Origin: JBDHHQ01 sp039586035
Lineage (GTDB): Bacteria; Gemmatimonadota; Gemmatimonadetes; Longimicrobiales; Gaopeijiaceae
NCBI GenBank assembly: GCA_039586035.1
Contig: JBDHLD010000002.1
Span: forward strand, 1 to 64,000
DNA: 64,000 bases
Reading direction: 5' to 3'
Below the pieces are notes generated by a model. That model made no database searches. It saw nothing but the letters and a program-made list of their open reading frames with translations, and was not told the DNA's origin. How positions within the stretch are numbered: position 1 is the stretch's first letter; each line of letters starts with the position of its first letter. Of this stretch, positions 9,099 to 17,850 are shown piece by piece. The position numbers and the translations under genes are program-made.

Positions 9099-10117
9099 GC
9101 CTCGCGCGCGATCGTCAGCGACTCCGCGCTGCCTTCGGCCACCGCAGGCGACTCGCCGATCACGGAGTCGACGAAGTAGCCGTAGTCCCGGTGTGGGATG
9201 AACGACATGTGAATGCGGCTGCGCAGCACGATGAAGCAGAACAGTAGCGTGAACAGCAGGAATTGAACGAAGAGGACGAGCACCACGCCGACGTTGTCGG
9301 CGATCCACCCTGGAACCGCGCCGTCCTGCATCAGACCCCAGGTGGACGCACCGAAGACGGCAAGGGCCAACACGGCGAAGGCCACCGACGAGCCCACGAG
9401 CAGGCGCACCCCGACTCGGTCCGCATACACCGAGATCGCGCTCAGGCCATGGGTGACCAGAGCGATGAAGTTCATCTTGGAGTGTCCGTCGACCCTGGCG
9501 GCCCGGGGCGTCGGCACCCTGTCGTGCGGCAGCCGGCTGTGGTAGACGGCGGCGGCGTAGTGGTTCCAGAGCTCCCCGACCGCCACGAGGCTACGCAACG
9601 CTGCACGGGGAATCACGCTGAAGTTGCCGACTCTCAGACCGAAGCCCGTGAGCGCCCGGTGCATCGACGCGTAGAGGTAGTAGAAAGCGCGAAAGAAGAG
9701 CCCCTCCGCCCGGCGACGGCGGCCCGCGAACACGATCGTGTCGTGGCCCAGCTCCACCATCCGGTCGAGCAGCGCGGGAAGGGCCTCGGGGTCGTCTTGC
9801 CCGTCGCCGTCCATCACGGCCACGGCGTCGGCGGCTGACCGTTCTTCGAGGTAAGCCAGCCCCACCGCGATCGCCCGCTGATGCCCCAGGTTACGGCGGA
9901 GGCGGAGCACGCGGACGGCGCCGAGGGCCCCGTACGAGCCCTCGGTCAGCTCTTGCGGTCGCGGATCCGTGGAGCCGTCGTCGACGAGCAGCACGTCGGC
10001 CCGGGCGCCGTATCGTCCCAGCACCGCGTCGATGCGTGGGAGCAGCACGGCCACCGCATCCCAGTCGTTGAAGACCGGGATCAGAACCTCCAGGGTCAGA
10101 TCGCCCTTGCCCGTCAT
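9086..10117 (-). CDS. GT2 glycosyltransferase, polyprenyl-phosphate sugar synthase type
   Basis: The 343-residue protein begins with a GT-A nucleotide-binding fold (LEVLIPVFNDWDA, then VDDGSTD near residue 47) and has the DGDGQDDP segment (about 103-110), matching the DxDxQDDP metal-binding motif of dolichol-phosphate-mannose synthase-like enzymes. Two C-terminal membrane helices (about 235-300) anchor it. This group transfers a sugar from a nucleotide donor to a polyprenyl phosphate on the cytoplasmic face. The next gene upstream encodes a GT39-type transferase that uses such lipid-linked sugars, and the two overlap by 4 bases (ATGA), so they probably act in sequence. Donor sugar and final acceptor cannot be told. 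Confidence 0.85.
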   Translation of the reverse strand: MTGKGDLTLEVLIPVFNDWDAVAVLLPRIDAVLGRYGARADVLLVDDGSTDPRPQELTEGSYGALGAVRVLRLRRNLGHQRAIAVGLAYLEERSAADAVAVMDGDGQDDPEALPALLDRMVELGHDTIVFAGRRRRAEGLFFRAFYYLYASMHRALTGFGLRVGNFSVIPRAALRSLVAVGELWNHYAAAVYHSRLPHDRVPTPRAARVDGHSKMNFIALVTHGLSAISVYADRVGVRLLVGSSVAFAVLALAVFGASTWGLMQDGAVPGWIADNVGVVLVLFVQFLLFTLLFCFIVLRSRIHMSFIPHRDYGYFVDSVIGESPAVAEGSAESLTIAREAQRP

Positions 10118-11724
10118 GTGCCTGTCTTCCTCGCCATGGACCTGTCATCGACCGGCTGCGCCGGAGCATCGAGTCGGGACGCCGGTCCGGTGGCGTCCGA
10201 CCCCGCTCGCGGCGGGCCGCGGACGAGGCGATACAGGTGAATCCACCCCCCCGCCCTGCCGCCGAGCCCCTCGCCGTACACCGGGACCGAGTCGACCAGC
10301 AGCGGCTCGTAGCCCACCTCTGCCAGAGCCCGCCGAGTGTCGCCGCGCATGGGCCCGTGGCTGAGGTGGTGAGACGGCTCGTGGACACGGAGCTTCTCGA
10401 GCACGTCTCCGGTGCCGAGGAACTCGCCGATGGACGGCATGCCCAGCATGAGGGCGGGCGTGCCGGAGGAGTGGCCCATGAGCAGCGGGCTCTCTTCGGG
10501 AGCCCGCTCGAGGTCCTGGGTGATCATCCGGGCGACGTCGTGCATGGAGTGGTTGGGCCCGGCGAGGTACACCGCGATGGACAGGGTCTGGTCCGCCACG
10601 ATGCCCGTGATCGCGGCGATGGCCAGGACCCGGCCTCCCTGACCGAGGCGGGCGACCGTCTTCAACGCGAGACCGGCGATCAGGGCCACGGCCGGGACCG
10701 CCGGGACGAAGTAACGCGTCGGCAGGTAGTGGGTCAGACCGATGAGGCCCAGGTAGCATGCGAGCCAGAGCAGCGCCCCGGCCAAGACCACCTTCTCTCT
10801 CCGCGTGAATACGTGCAGCAGCGGCAGGAAGAGCGCTGAGAGCAAGGCGACCACGGTCAGCGTGCTGTCTCGAACCGCCAGGTTGGCCAGAGCGAGCAGG
10901 AACCCGGTGACGATCCAGCCCACGTCGAGGCGAATCCGGTCCGACGTCACGCTCTGCGCCACCGCGGCGTAGTCCGCCGCGTGGGGCCAGACCCACAGCA
11001 AGAAGTAGAGCAGCCAGCCGGTGACGAGCGTGGCCAGCAGCCACACGACCGGCCGGAGCCGGTCGCCTCGGTATTGTTCGGCGACCAGGGGCACGAAGAC
11101 CAGCACGGGGATCACGAAGACGGCGCTGGTCTTCGTGAGCAGACCCAGCAGCGCCGCGATACCGGCCCCCACGACGAGCCAGGGCGTCGGCCGCCGCGCC
11201 ACCATCAGCAGCACGGCCAGGACGCACCAGAAGACCATGGCTACGTCGAGGTGGGCGTACCTGGAGTAGAAGAACAGGAGGGGGTGGCTCGCGAGCAGCA
11301 GCACGACCAGCGCGCCCGCGAGTCTGCCGACGGTTCGGCGTGCCAGCAGCCCCGAGACGACGATGAGGCCCCCCGCGAATGCGACCGAGACCAATCGCGC
11401 AGCCAACAAGCTCGTGCCGACGACGCGGAAGGCCAGCGACTGGAACAGGAAGGGCACCGGGTAGTTGAGCGCCGTGTTGTAGTCGGCCGGGATGAGCCAA
11501 CGCCCCGTCTCGACCCACCAGACGGCGTTGCGGGCGTAGATGCCCTCGTCGTCGTAGACACCGCTGGACCAGCTCAAGTCCCAGGGAAGGTCCGCCTCGA
11601 GATCCAGCAGCCGGAGGGCAAACAGGAGTACGGCGAGGACGAGCGCCCCGACCGCCAGGTCGTCGAAGCGCGGTAGTCCGCCAGCCGTGGGGGGGACGGA
11701 AGCGGATGGGTCCGGCCGGTTCAA
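10114..11724 (-). CDS. GT39-type (ArnT/PMT) membrane glycosyltransferase
   Basis: The 536-residue protein has about ten to twelve membrane helices. The first periplasmic loop contains YDDEGIYARNAVWWVETG, with the acidic DE pair characteristic of GT39/ArnT-like enzymes that take sugars from polyprenyl-phosphate donors. A YNTALNYPVPFLF segment follows, as in the family. A C-terminal soluble domain (about 390-510) ends in a basic tail. It is translationally coupled (ATGA) to the GT2 enzyme that would make its donor. The acceptor could be lipid A, a protein or an envelope glycan; nothing in the sequence decides this. Confidence 0.83.
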   Translation of the reverse strand: MNRPDPSASVPPTAGGLPRFDDLAVGALVLAVLLFALRLLDLEADLPWDLSWSSGVYDDEGIYARNAVWWVETGRWLIPADYNTALNYPVPFLFQSLAFRVVGTSLLAARLVSVAFAGGLIVVSGLLARRTVGRLAGALVVLLLASHPLLFFYSRYAHLDVAMVFWCVLAVLLMVARRPTPWLVVGAGIAALLGLLTKTSAVFVIPVLVFVPLVAEQYRGDRLRPVVWLLATLVTGWLLYFLLWVWPHAADYAAVAQSVTSDRIRLDVGWIVTGFLLALANLAVRDSTLTVVALLSALFLPLLHVFTRREKVVLAGALLWLACYLGLIGLTHYLPTRYFVPAVPAVALIAGLALKTVARLGQGGRVLAIAAITGIVADQTLSIAVYLAGPNHSMHDVARMITQDLERAPEESPLLMGHSSGTPALMLGMPSIGEFLGTGDVLEKLRVHEPSHHLSHGPMRGDTRRALAEVGYEPLLVDSVPVYGEGLGGRAGGWIHLYRLVRGPPRAGSDATGPASRLDAPAQPVDDRSMARKTGT

Positions 11725-11757
11725 TTCCCGCGCTCTCTCTCCAGCGCGCCTACCTCC

Positions 11758-13314
11758 CTATCGCCGCTCGGGCGGCGTGCCGTACGGGTACAGCTCGCTC
11801 AGGTCAACGTGTTGGTAGGGCAGCGCATCGAGGAAGGTCGTGCCGACGAACGGCTCCGGTGCCTCGACCACGATGATCTCGCGTGCGTACCCCGTCTCGT
11901 CGAAGCCCCTGCGAAAGTGAACCCGGGATTTGACCACGAAGACGTCGTAGTCCGACGGGTCCACGTCTCCCAGGGCGAAGCGCTCCGGATAGAGGATCTG
12001 GGCGTAGGCGGGAGTCAGGAAGACGAGGTTGCCGTCACCGAACTCCACGGCTGCGATCCGCTCGTACCCCAGACCCTCGCCGACGTGCGCCAGCGTGCCG
12101 GTGATGCGGTAGGGGGCGCCGCCGGACGGGGTGAACCCCCCGATCTCCATGTCGAAGGGATCGCCCGGCTGGGCTCCGGACTCGGTGATGGCGTCGAGTG
12201 CGGCGGGCGAGGTGATGGTCCCGTACAGGACCCTACCGATGCCGGCCGCCTCGAAGGCACGCAGGATGTGGGTCGCGTCACCGGGCCGGTCGCTGTGATC
12301 TCCTACGGCCACCGGGGTCGCGCCATTGGCCAGCGCTCGCCGGACCTGCCGCGCGGCCTCGGCCGGCTGTGGGTAGTCGCCCCGGGCGAAGTCCTCACGC
12401 ACCCGCCAGACGTAGTCGTTCATGTCGTCAGCGATCCGGTCCGCCAGCGCCTGGTCGTCGTTGGTCATGACGTGGACCGTGGCCCCCACGTCGGGGACGT
12501 CAGACCAAGGGTAGCCGTAGAAGACGCTCACGAACGCGTCCCGCTCCCGCGCCTCCCAGCGGCGCGCTCGCTCCATGATGTCCATCGAGGGCGACTGGCC
12601 CGTCCACTGGAGCACCGTAGCGGTAATGACGCCCGGCTTCCGTGTCGCCGTGGTCGGCGTGTAATCGCCCCGCATGGTCCGCACCAGGGCCCTGGCGGCA
12701 CGTTCGCCCTGGATCCGGGCGTCGTAGTGCGGATAACGCTTGGTCACGAACGCGAAGTTCGCCCACCGCAGAAACTCGCTGTCCTCGTTTCCGTGGAGGT
12801 CGAAGGTGCCGGCGATGGGGACGTCGGGCCCTACCACCTCGCGGAACCGTCGGGCGATCTCGGCCTCCGGACGCGGCACGTTTCGAACGGCCATGGCACC
12901 GTGGAGGGCCAGGTACACACCATCCACGGGCATGGCGGTCCGGAGGTCCTCCAACATCAGGTTCACGAAGTGATCGAAGGTCTCTTCGGTATTCCAGCTC
13001 CTGGACGACCCGCCGAACACGCCTGCCGGCGACGTGAGCCCCACGAGCTCCACGTCCCGGAAGTCCCGAGCCTGAGAGACGAAGCCGCCCACGTAGCCAC
13101 CGGAAGACAGCAGCGCTTCGCCCTGCTCGGGCGCCCCCTGTCGCGTCCAATCCTCGACCTCCACGTCTCCGCCGGGGCAGAAGGTGCAGGTCTCGTGTGA
13201 GAAGCGCGCGACGGCGACCCGAAGGGAGAGCGGTTCGCCGTCAGCGGGGCCGGAGCGCTCACAGCCCGACAGCGCGAGCGCGACGGCCACGGCCGGAATG
13301 AGGAGACTTCGCAT
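11758..13314 (-). CDS. M81-family (MlrC/microcystinase-like) lipoprotein metallopeptidase
   Basis: I place the start at the ATG at 13314 because it is preceded by GGAAGG and opens a lipoprotein signal (MRSLLIPAVAVALALSGC); upstream in-frame codons extend the frame but lack these features. The 518-residue product contains ARFSHETCTFCPGG near the mature N-terminus, YLALHGAM, and FDLHGNEDSEF, which match the conserved His/Asp blocks of the M81 family (DUF1485 and MlrC C-terminal domains). Known members hydrolyse cyclic peptides such as linearised microcystin. It would be an anchored periplasmic or surface enzyme. It is followed downstream by the lipid-linked sugar genes, with no evident functional link; a serine hydrolase gene is upstream. 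Confidence 0.82.
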   Translation of the reverse strand: MRSLLIPAVAVALALSGCERSGPADGEPLSLRVAVARFSHETCTFCPGGDVEVEDWTRQGAPEQGEALLSSGGYVGGFVSQARDFRDVELVGLTSPAGVFGGSSRSWNTEETFDHFVNLMLEDLRTAMPVDGVYLALHGAMAVRNVPRPEAEIARRFREVVGPDVPIAGTFDLHGNEDSEFLRWANFAFVTKRYPHYDARIQGERAARALVRTMRGDYTPTTATRKPGVITATVLQWTGQSPSMDIMERARRWEARERDAFVSVFYGYPWSDVPDVGATVHVMTNDDQALADRIADDMNDYVWRVREDFARGDYPQPAEAARQVRRALANGATPVAVGDHSDRPGDATHILRAFEAAGIGRVLYGTITSPAALDAITESGAQPGDPFDMEIGGFTPSGGAPYRITGTLAHVGEGLGYERIAAVEFGDGNLVFLTPAYAQILYPERFALGDVDPSDYDVFVVKSRVHFRRGFDETGYAREIIVVEAPEPFVGTTFLDALPYQHVDLSELYPYGTPPERR

Positions 13315-13419
13315 GGGGCACCTTCCGAGCACGAGTGCGAGGTGTGAGCCGCGGGCTCGGCCACTGAGCCCACGGGACGCCGCGAAGCGCGAGTCCGGCT
13401 CGGGCCTCGACGTCACTGA

Positions 13420-15039
13420 CTACTGCTGCGTCTCGAGGCGCGCGAACGCGGCATCGCCCAGCTCGAGCCGGGAGACGTGGGCGCCCTCGTCCAGGCGGAA
13501 CGTGACGAGCGACGTACCTCGCCAGCCCGCGTCCCAGGTCACCCGGAATGTGTCGTGATGCCAGTGCTCCAGAGCGCCCTGGAGGCCGGGTCCGTATTCA
13601 AGGCGCAATCCGCCGGCGCCGCCGCGTGACACCGTCACGGCTCCGTGCAGCCGGTCCTCGTAGTGCCCCACGTACGCGTCCTCGTCGAGGGACGGCGACG
13701 TGCCTGCCACCCGCTCCGCTTCGGCCCGGGCTCTGGCCTCGTCCGCCTCTCGGGCCAGCCCGTCGTACAGCTCCTTCAGGTCCGCGCTCCAGTCCCGGCC
13801 CGCACCGTCGCCGAACAGATCGAAGACGCGGTACATGAGGGCGTGTCGTAGCTCGGCGTGGTCTCGGTTGGCCAGGACGTAGACGCCCAGATTCTCCTCA
13901 CGGATCAGCCCGTGGATCGCCACCATTCCGTCGATGCTCCCCGTGTGGAAGTCGACGGGTCGGCCTCCGTAGTCGTGTTGGAACCACCCCAGACCATAGG
14001 TGGTCCAGTGCGGCCGGGTCAGACGGGCCGTCGGGTAGAACTGATCGACGGGGATGATCGTGTGGGGCTTGAACAGCTCGGCGTAGCTCTCGTCGCTCAA
14101 CAGCCGCTCGCCGCCGTCCGTCACGCCCCCCTCCAGCAGGAACGTCATCCACCGGGCCATGTCGTGAACGCTCGACCAGACCGATCCGGCAGCCGCCACC
14201 GGATCGACGCTGGCGTTCTCGATGACCGTCAGCTCGTCGCCGACCATGTCGTGGGGCAAGGCCACATCCGGCTGATCACTCAGCGTGGCCATCGTGGGGA
14301 TGCTCCCATCCATGCCCAGCGGGTCGAAGATCCGCCTCTGGACGAAGTCGGCCCACGGCACCCCACTCACCGCCGCCACCACTTGGCCGGCCGCGGCATA
14401 CATGATGTTCTGGTAGGTGTAACCGGCCCGAAAGGAGTAGGCGGGCGCGGCGTAGCGGATCCGACGCAGGACCTCCTCGGTGGTCGTCTCCTGCTCGTAC
14501 CAGAGGAAGTCCGCGTTCCCCAGCCCGGCCCTGTGGGTCAGGAGGTCCCGAACCCTGATCTCGCGGGTCACGTAGGGGTCGTGGAGGCGGAACCTCGGCA
14601 GGTGGTCGATGACGCGGTCGTCCCAATCCAGCTTCCCCTCGTCGACCAGCATTCCCAAGGCAGCCGCCGTCATGGCCTTGGTCGTCGAGCCGATGGCGAA
14701 CAGCGTGTGGATGCCCACGGGATCCGCGGTTCCGAGCCTGCGCACGCCGAACCCCTCCGCGAATCGGAGCTCGCCATCCTTTACGACGGCCACGGCCAGG
14801 CCCGGCACCTCCCAGGCCTCGACGCCGGCGGCCACGTAGTCCCGGAATCCCTCGAGTGGGGCCGACTGGCCCGCCAGCGGCCCCGGCAGCAGGCCGACCA
14901 ACAGCGTCGCGGCCGGGAGCCAACAGCCTACGGAACGGGAGCGGCGGGCAGCGCTAGCGAAGGGGGATCGGAGGGCTTCCACGCGTTGAGGCCTCCATCG
15001 GGCCATCTCCCGTAGCGGTGCCGCTCCCTGGCGAGCCAC
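13420..15039 (-). CDS. Serine beta-lactamase-like hydrolase (class C / PBP-type) with C-terminal extension
   Basis: The 539-residue protein has a signal peptide (hydrophobic stretch ending near LAGQ, residue 58) and the beta-lactamase/PBP4*-like fold. The SxxK motif is STTK at about 118-121, the second motif is YQN at about 218-220, and HTG in the FHTGSIDG stretch takes the place of KTG. A roughly 100-residue C-terminal domain resembles DUF3471. Family members include D-aminopeptidases, esterases and peptidases; true antibiotic resistance is unlikely from such a divergent member. Several in-frame Met codons make the exact start uncertain. It lies 6 bases from the small membrane protein gene upstream. 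Confidence 0.83.
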   Translation of the reverse strand: MARQGAAPLREMARWRPQRVEALRSPFASAARRSRSVGCWLPAATLLVGLLPGPLAGQSAPLEGFRDYVAAGVEAWEVPGLAVAVVKDGELRFAEGFGVRRLGTADPVGIHTLFAIGSTTKAMTAAALGMLVDEGKLDWDDRVIDHLPRFRLHDPYVTREIRVRDLLTHRAGLGNADFLWYEQETTTEEVLRRIRYAAPAYSFRAGYTYQNIMYAAAGQVVAAVSGVPWADFVQRRIFDPLGMDGSIPTMATLSDQPDVALPHDMVGDELTVIENASVDPVAAAGSVWSSVHDMARWMTFLLEGGVTDGGERLLSDESYAELFKPHTIIPVDQFYPTARLTRPHWTTYGLGWFQHDYGGRPVDFHTGSIDGMVAIHGLIREENLGVYVLANRDHAELRHALMYRVFDLFGDGAGRDWSADLKELYDGLAREADEARARAEAERVAGTSPSLDEDAYVGHYEDRLHGAVTVSRGGAGGLRLEYGPGLQGALEHWHHDTFRVTWDAGWRGTSLVTFRLDEGAHVSRLELGDAAFARLETQQ

Positions 15040-15045
15040 GACGGC

Positions 15046-15246
15046 TCAGAGAATGATCGCGAGCGGAAGGAGGACCACGTAGCCGAGTACGAGGAGCAGC
15101 GGCGCGGCGGTGATGGATCCCTGTGCCAACAGGAAGTAGCCCAGGACGATAGCCGCGAGGCCGGCGGCCCCGAGTGCGCCGTTCACCGCCGAGAAGCGGA
15201 GAGAGGGCCGGTCTTCGGGATCCAGGTCTTTCGCTCGTGTTGCCAT
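15046..15246 (-). CDS. Small two-helix membrane protein
   Basis: The 66-residue protein is read from the ATG at 15246 (an upstream in-frame ATG at 15285 would add 13 residues and overlap the regulator gene). It has a charged N-terminus (KDLDPEDRPSLRFS) and two membrane helices. The shape resembles DUF3098-like small membrane proteins, but I cannot assign the family with confidence. It sits between the sigma-54 regulator and the serine hydrolase. Confidence 0.55.
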   Translation of the reverse strand: MATRAKDLDPEDRPSLRFSAVNGALGAAGLAAIVLGYFLLAQGSITAAPLLLVLGYVVLLPLAIIL

Positions 15247-15281
15247 GACGGCGCGAATCCTACCGGCCCGTCCCAGCGCGG

Positions 15282-16691
15282 TCAACCCTCGTCCAGGTCC
15301 CCGTCCGCCTCGTTTCCATCCATCTTCCGCAGAATCCGATTGAGCCGGGACCGGCTGATCCTCATGAGACGGGCAGCCTCGCTCTTGTTACCTGCCGTGA
15401 TCGCCAGGACTCGCTGTACGTGGGCGAGGATGGCCGTCTCCAGCGTGAGCCCGGCAGGGTCGCCGTCGTCGCCGGGCGCCCACGTCGACGGGGGGGCGTG
15501 GGCCGGCCCACGCTCCGGCGGAACGATGCTCCCCAGAGACAGGTGCCCGGCGCCGATCGTGGAGCCGCGCGCCAGGATCGCCGCTCTGGTCAACGTGTTC
15601 TCCAACTCGCGGACGTTGCCCGGCCAACGGTAGGACCGGAGTCGGACCATCGCCTCGGGCGAGATCTGGTGCACGTCGCTGTCCGTCTCCCGTCGGATCC
15701 GCTCCAACAGGGCATTGGCCAGCAACGGGATATCGCCCTCCCGCTCCCGGAGCGCCGGCACGCGTATCTCCACCACCTTGAGGCGGAAATAGAGGTCCTC
15801 CCGGAACTTCCCGGCTCGAACCAGCTCTTCGATGGGCTGATGCGTGGCCGCGATGACCCTGGCCTCCGTTTTGCGCGGACTCTCGCCGCCCACCGGGTAG
15901 AACGTCCGATCCTGCAGGACGCGGAGCAGCTTGGTCTGGAAGCCGGACGAGGTGTCCCCGATCTCGTCGAGGAAGATGGTGCCCGAGCCCGCGAGCTCGA
16001 AATACCCGCGTCGGGAAGAGACCGCCCCGGTGAAGGCCCCCTTGGCATGGCCGAACAGCTCGGATTCCAGGAGCGTATCGGTCAGCGCCGTGCAGTTCAC
16101 GGCGATGAACGGTTGATCGGCATGGGCCGAGTAGGTGTGGATCGCGCGGGCCACGAGCTCCTTGCCCGTTCCGGTCTCGCCCCGAACGAGCACCGTGGCC
16201 CGGTTCCGCGCCAACACCCCGATCATCTTGTAGATCTCGATCATCCGCGGGTCGCGCCCCACCACCTCGCCGTCCCCCGCTCCCGAGAGCTCGTCGACCT
16301 TGGGGGCGCCGGCCTCGCGATTCAGGGCCTGCTCGCGCAGGCACCGCTCCACCAGCCCGTCGATGGCGGAAATCTGGACCGGCTTGACGAGGTAGTCGAA
16401 GGCGCCCGCCTTCATGGCCGCGACGGCCGACCCCATGTCCTCGTGGGCCGTGACGACAACGACGTCGATGCCTTCTGTGTCTGACCGGACCCGTTCGGTG
16501 AGCTGGACCCCGGTCATCCCGGGCATGCGAAGATCCGTGATGATGAGCGCCGGATCGAAAGCGGAAACGACCGAGAGGGCCTCTTCGGCGCTTCCCGCCT
16601 CCTGGACCGTGTATCCCGAGTGCTTCAGCTTGGCCGTGAGAACGCCGCGATGGTCGGCGTCATCGTCGACGACGAGGATTCTCTCTTGCAT
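15282..16691 (-). CDS. NtrC-family sigma-54-dependent response regulator
   Basis: The 469-residue protein has a receiver domain (VVDDD acidic pocket, phospho-acceptor Asp at about 53 in ITDLRMPG), a sigma-54 AAA+ domain with Walker A GETGTGKE, the sigma-54-contacting GAFTGA loop and FLDEIG Walker B, and a C-terminal Fis-type HTH (AGNKSEAARLMRISRSRLNRIL). I chose the ATG at 16691 because it opens directly into the receiver domain. All catalytic elements are intact, so it should be an active enhancer-binding protein. No partner histidine kinase is adjacent. It follows the peptidase gene by 10 bases and ends the signalling operon. Confidence 0.92.
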   Translation of the reverse strand: MQERILVVDDDADHRGVLTAKLKHSGYTVQEAGSAEEALSVVSAFDPALIITDLRMPGMTGVQLTERVRSDTEGIDVVVVTAHEDMGSAVAAMKAGAFDYLVKPVQISAIDGLVERCLREQALNREAGAPKVDELSGAGDGEVVGRDPRMIEIYKMIGVLARNRATVLVRGETGTGKELVARAIHTYSAHADQPFIAVNCTALTDTLLESELFGHAKGAFTGAVSSRRGYFELAGSGTIFLDEIGDTSSGFQTKLLRVLQDRTFYPVGGESPRKTEARVIAATHQPIEELVRAGKFREDLYFRLKVVEIRVPALREREGDIPLLANALLERIRRETDSDVHQISPEAMVRLRSYRWPGNVRELENTLTRAAILARGSTIGAGHLSLGSIVPPERGPAHAPPSTWAPGDDGDPAGLTLETAILAHVQRVLAITAGNKSEAARLMRISRSRLNRILRKMDGNEADGDLDEG

Positions 16692-16701
16692 CGGCGGCTT
16701 C

Positions 16702-17850
16702 TCACTCTTCCGGTTCTTCGGGTCCCTCCGAGTTATACTCCGACGCCCCTCGCTTGGAGCCACCCTCGTCCCGTACCTCCTCGGTCTCCGACCGCTGGGA
16801 AGGTACGGGAGCCAACGGCTTCAACCACGTGACGGCCGGAGGCCCGGCGGTCCATGACTCCCTTCGTGACGGAGCCCAACCGGTCCACGATGCGCTTGCC
16901 CGACCCTCGATTCGCCGGGCCGGTGGGTGATCGGCTCCGAGCCAGTAGGCGGGGTGGTCGGGGTCCTCGCGAGCCCTGAGGCGAGCCAGGGCTTCCCGGT
17001 CACGTCGGCGCCTGATCATCACCATGACCACCAGCGCCACGGAGAGCGCGGACCAGAAGATCAAGGAGTGGGAGAGCACCAGAAGCCACCCGTACCGCTT
17101 CTTCACGTACTTCTGCCAGTCCTGCTCGAGCTGCCCGGCCGTCACGCCGTACGTGGTTCTCAGCGCGCGGTCGAAACCCACTTCGGGCATGCGCGCCAAC
17201 AACACCTCGAGCCCCCGCGTGCCGCTCTCCTCTACGAGGTACTCCAGCACCGTGGCCGACAGGCCGTAGGCCAGCTCCGCGGCTGCCCGGTCCCGGGGCC
17301 ACCTGAGCGCCAGCGAGTCCAACGGTGGGGCCCGCCCGGTGGCGAAGGCCACACGCAGACGCCACCCCTCCATCGCGTCCCAACCACCCGACGCCCACTG
17401 TGCGTAGCCCTCGTCGAACCAACGGGGTGCGCGGCGTCCGGACATGTGTTGGTGGAGCGCCAGGTGTGCCCACTCGTGCCGGAGAACGGTGCGGAGCTCG
17501 ATTCCCCGACCTCGGCCCGAGCTGAAGAGGGGTAGGACCATGGTGGTGTCTGCGGGAATCGCGACGCCCGCCCCCCACCCGGGAATCCGGCCACCGGTCA
17601 CCTCGTCGAAGGCCTGCTCGTCTGGCGCGAGATAGATGCGAACGTTCCGAGGCACCCCCGGTGGGAGGCCGGGGAGCGGCGCTTGAGCTTCCGCGAAGGC
17701 GAGGAATCGCGCTGCCCGCGCCGAGTCGCCGTCCTGGTAGAAGACTCGGGCGCGCTCTCCCTGGAGACCCTGGTACGGAGGAGCCTGCGGGGTGACTCCC
17801 CCTACCTGGATGACCAACAGGAGAAGGGAGAGAACGGCAGACGGGCTCAC
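16702..17850 (-). CDS. Peptidase-MA-type zinc peptidase with membrane anchor
   Basis: The start is a GTG at 17850 overlapping the previous gene's stop by 4 bases (GTGA), which gives 382 residues and a clear signal sequence (SAVLSLLLLVIQVGG). The zinc-binding HExxH motif is HEWAH at 125-129, with the downstream ligand Glu in WFDEGYAQW at about 147, as in the gluzincin-like Peptidase_MA family. A membrane helix at about 248-272 is followed by an Arg-rich cytoplasmic region and an acidic tail. The protease domain would be periplasmic. The operon context suggests it processes a signalling or envelope protein, which is inference. Confidence 0.8.
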   Translation of the reverse strand: MSPSAVLSLLLLVIQVGGVTPQAPPYQGLQGERARVFYQDGDSARAARFLAFAEAQAPLPGLPPGVPRNVRIYLAPDEQAFDEVTGGRIPGWGAGVAIPADTTMVLPLFSSGRGRGIELRTVLRHEWAHLALHQHMSGRRAPRWFDEGYAQWASGGWDAMEGWRLRVAFATGRAPPLDSLALRWPRDRAAAELAYGLSATVLEYLVEESGTRGLEVLLARMPEVGFDRALRTTYGVTAGQLEQDWQKYVKKRYGWLLVLSHSLIFWSALSVALVVMVMIRRRRDREALARLRAREDPDHPAYWLGADHPPARRIEGRASASWTGWAPSRRESWTAGPPAVTWLKPLAPVPSQRSETEEVRDEGGSKRGASEYNSEGPEEPEE

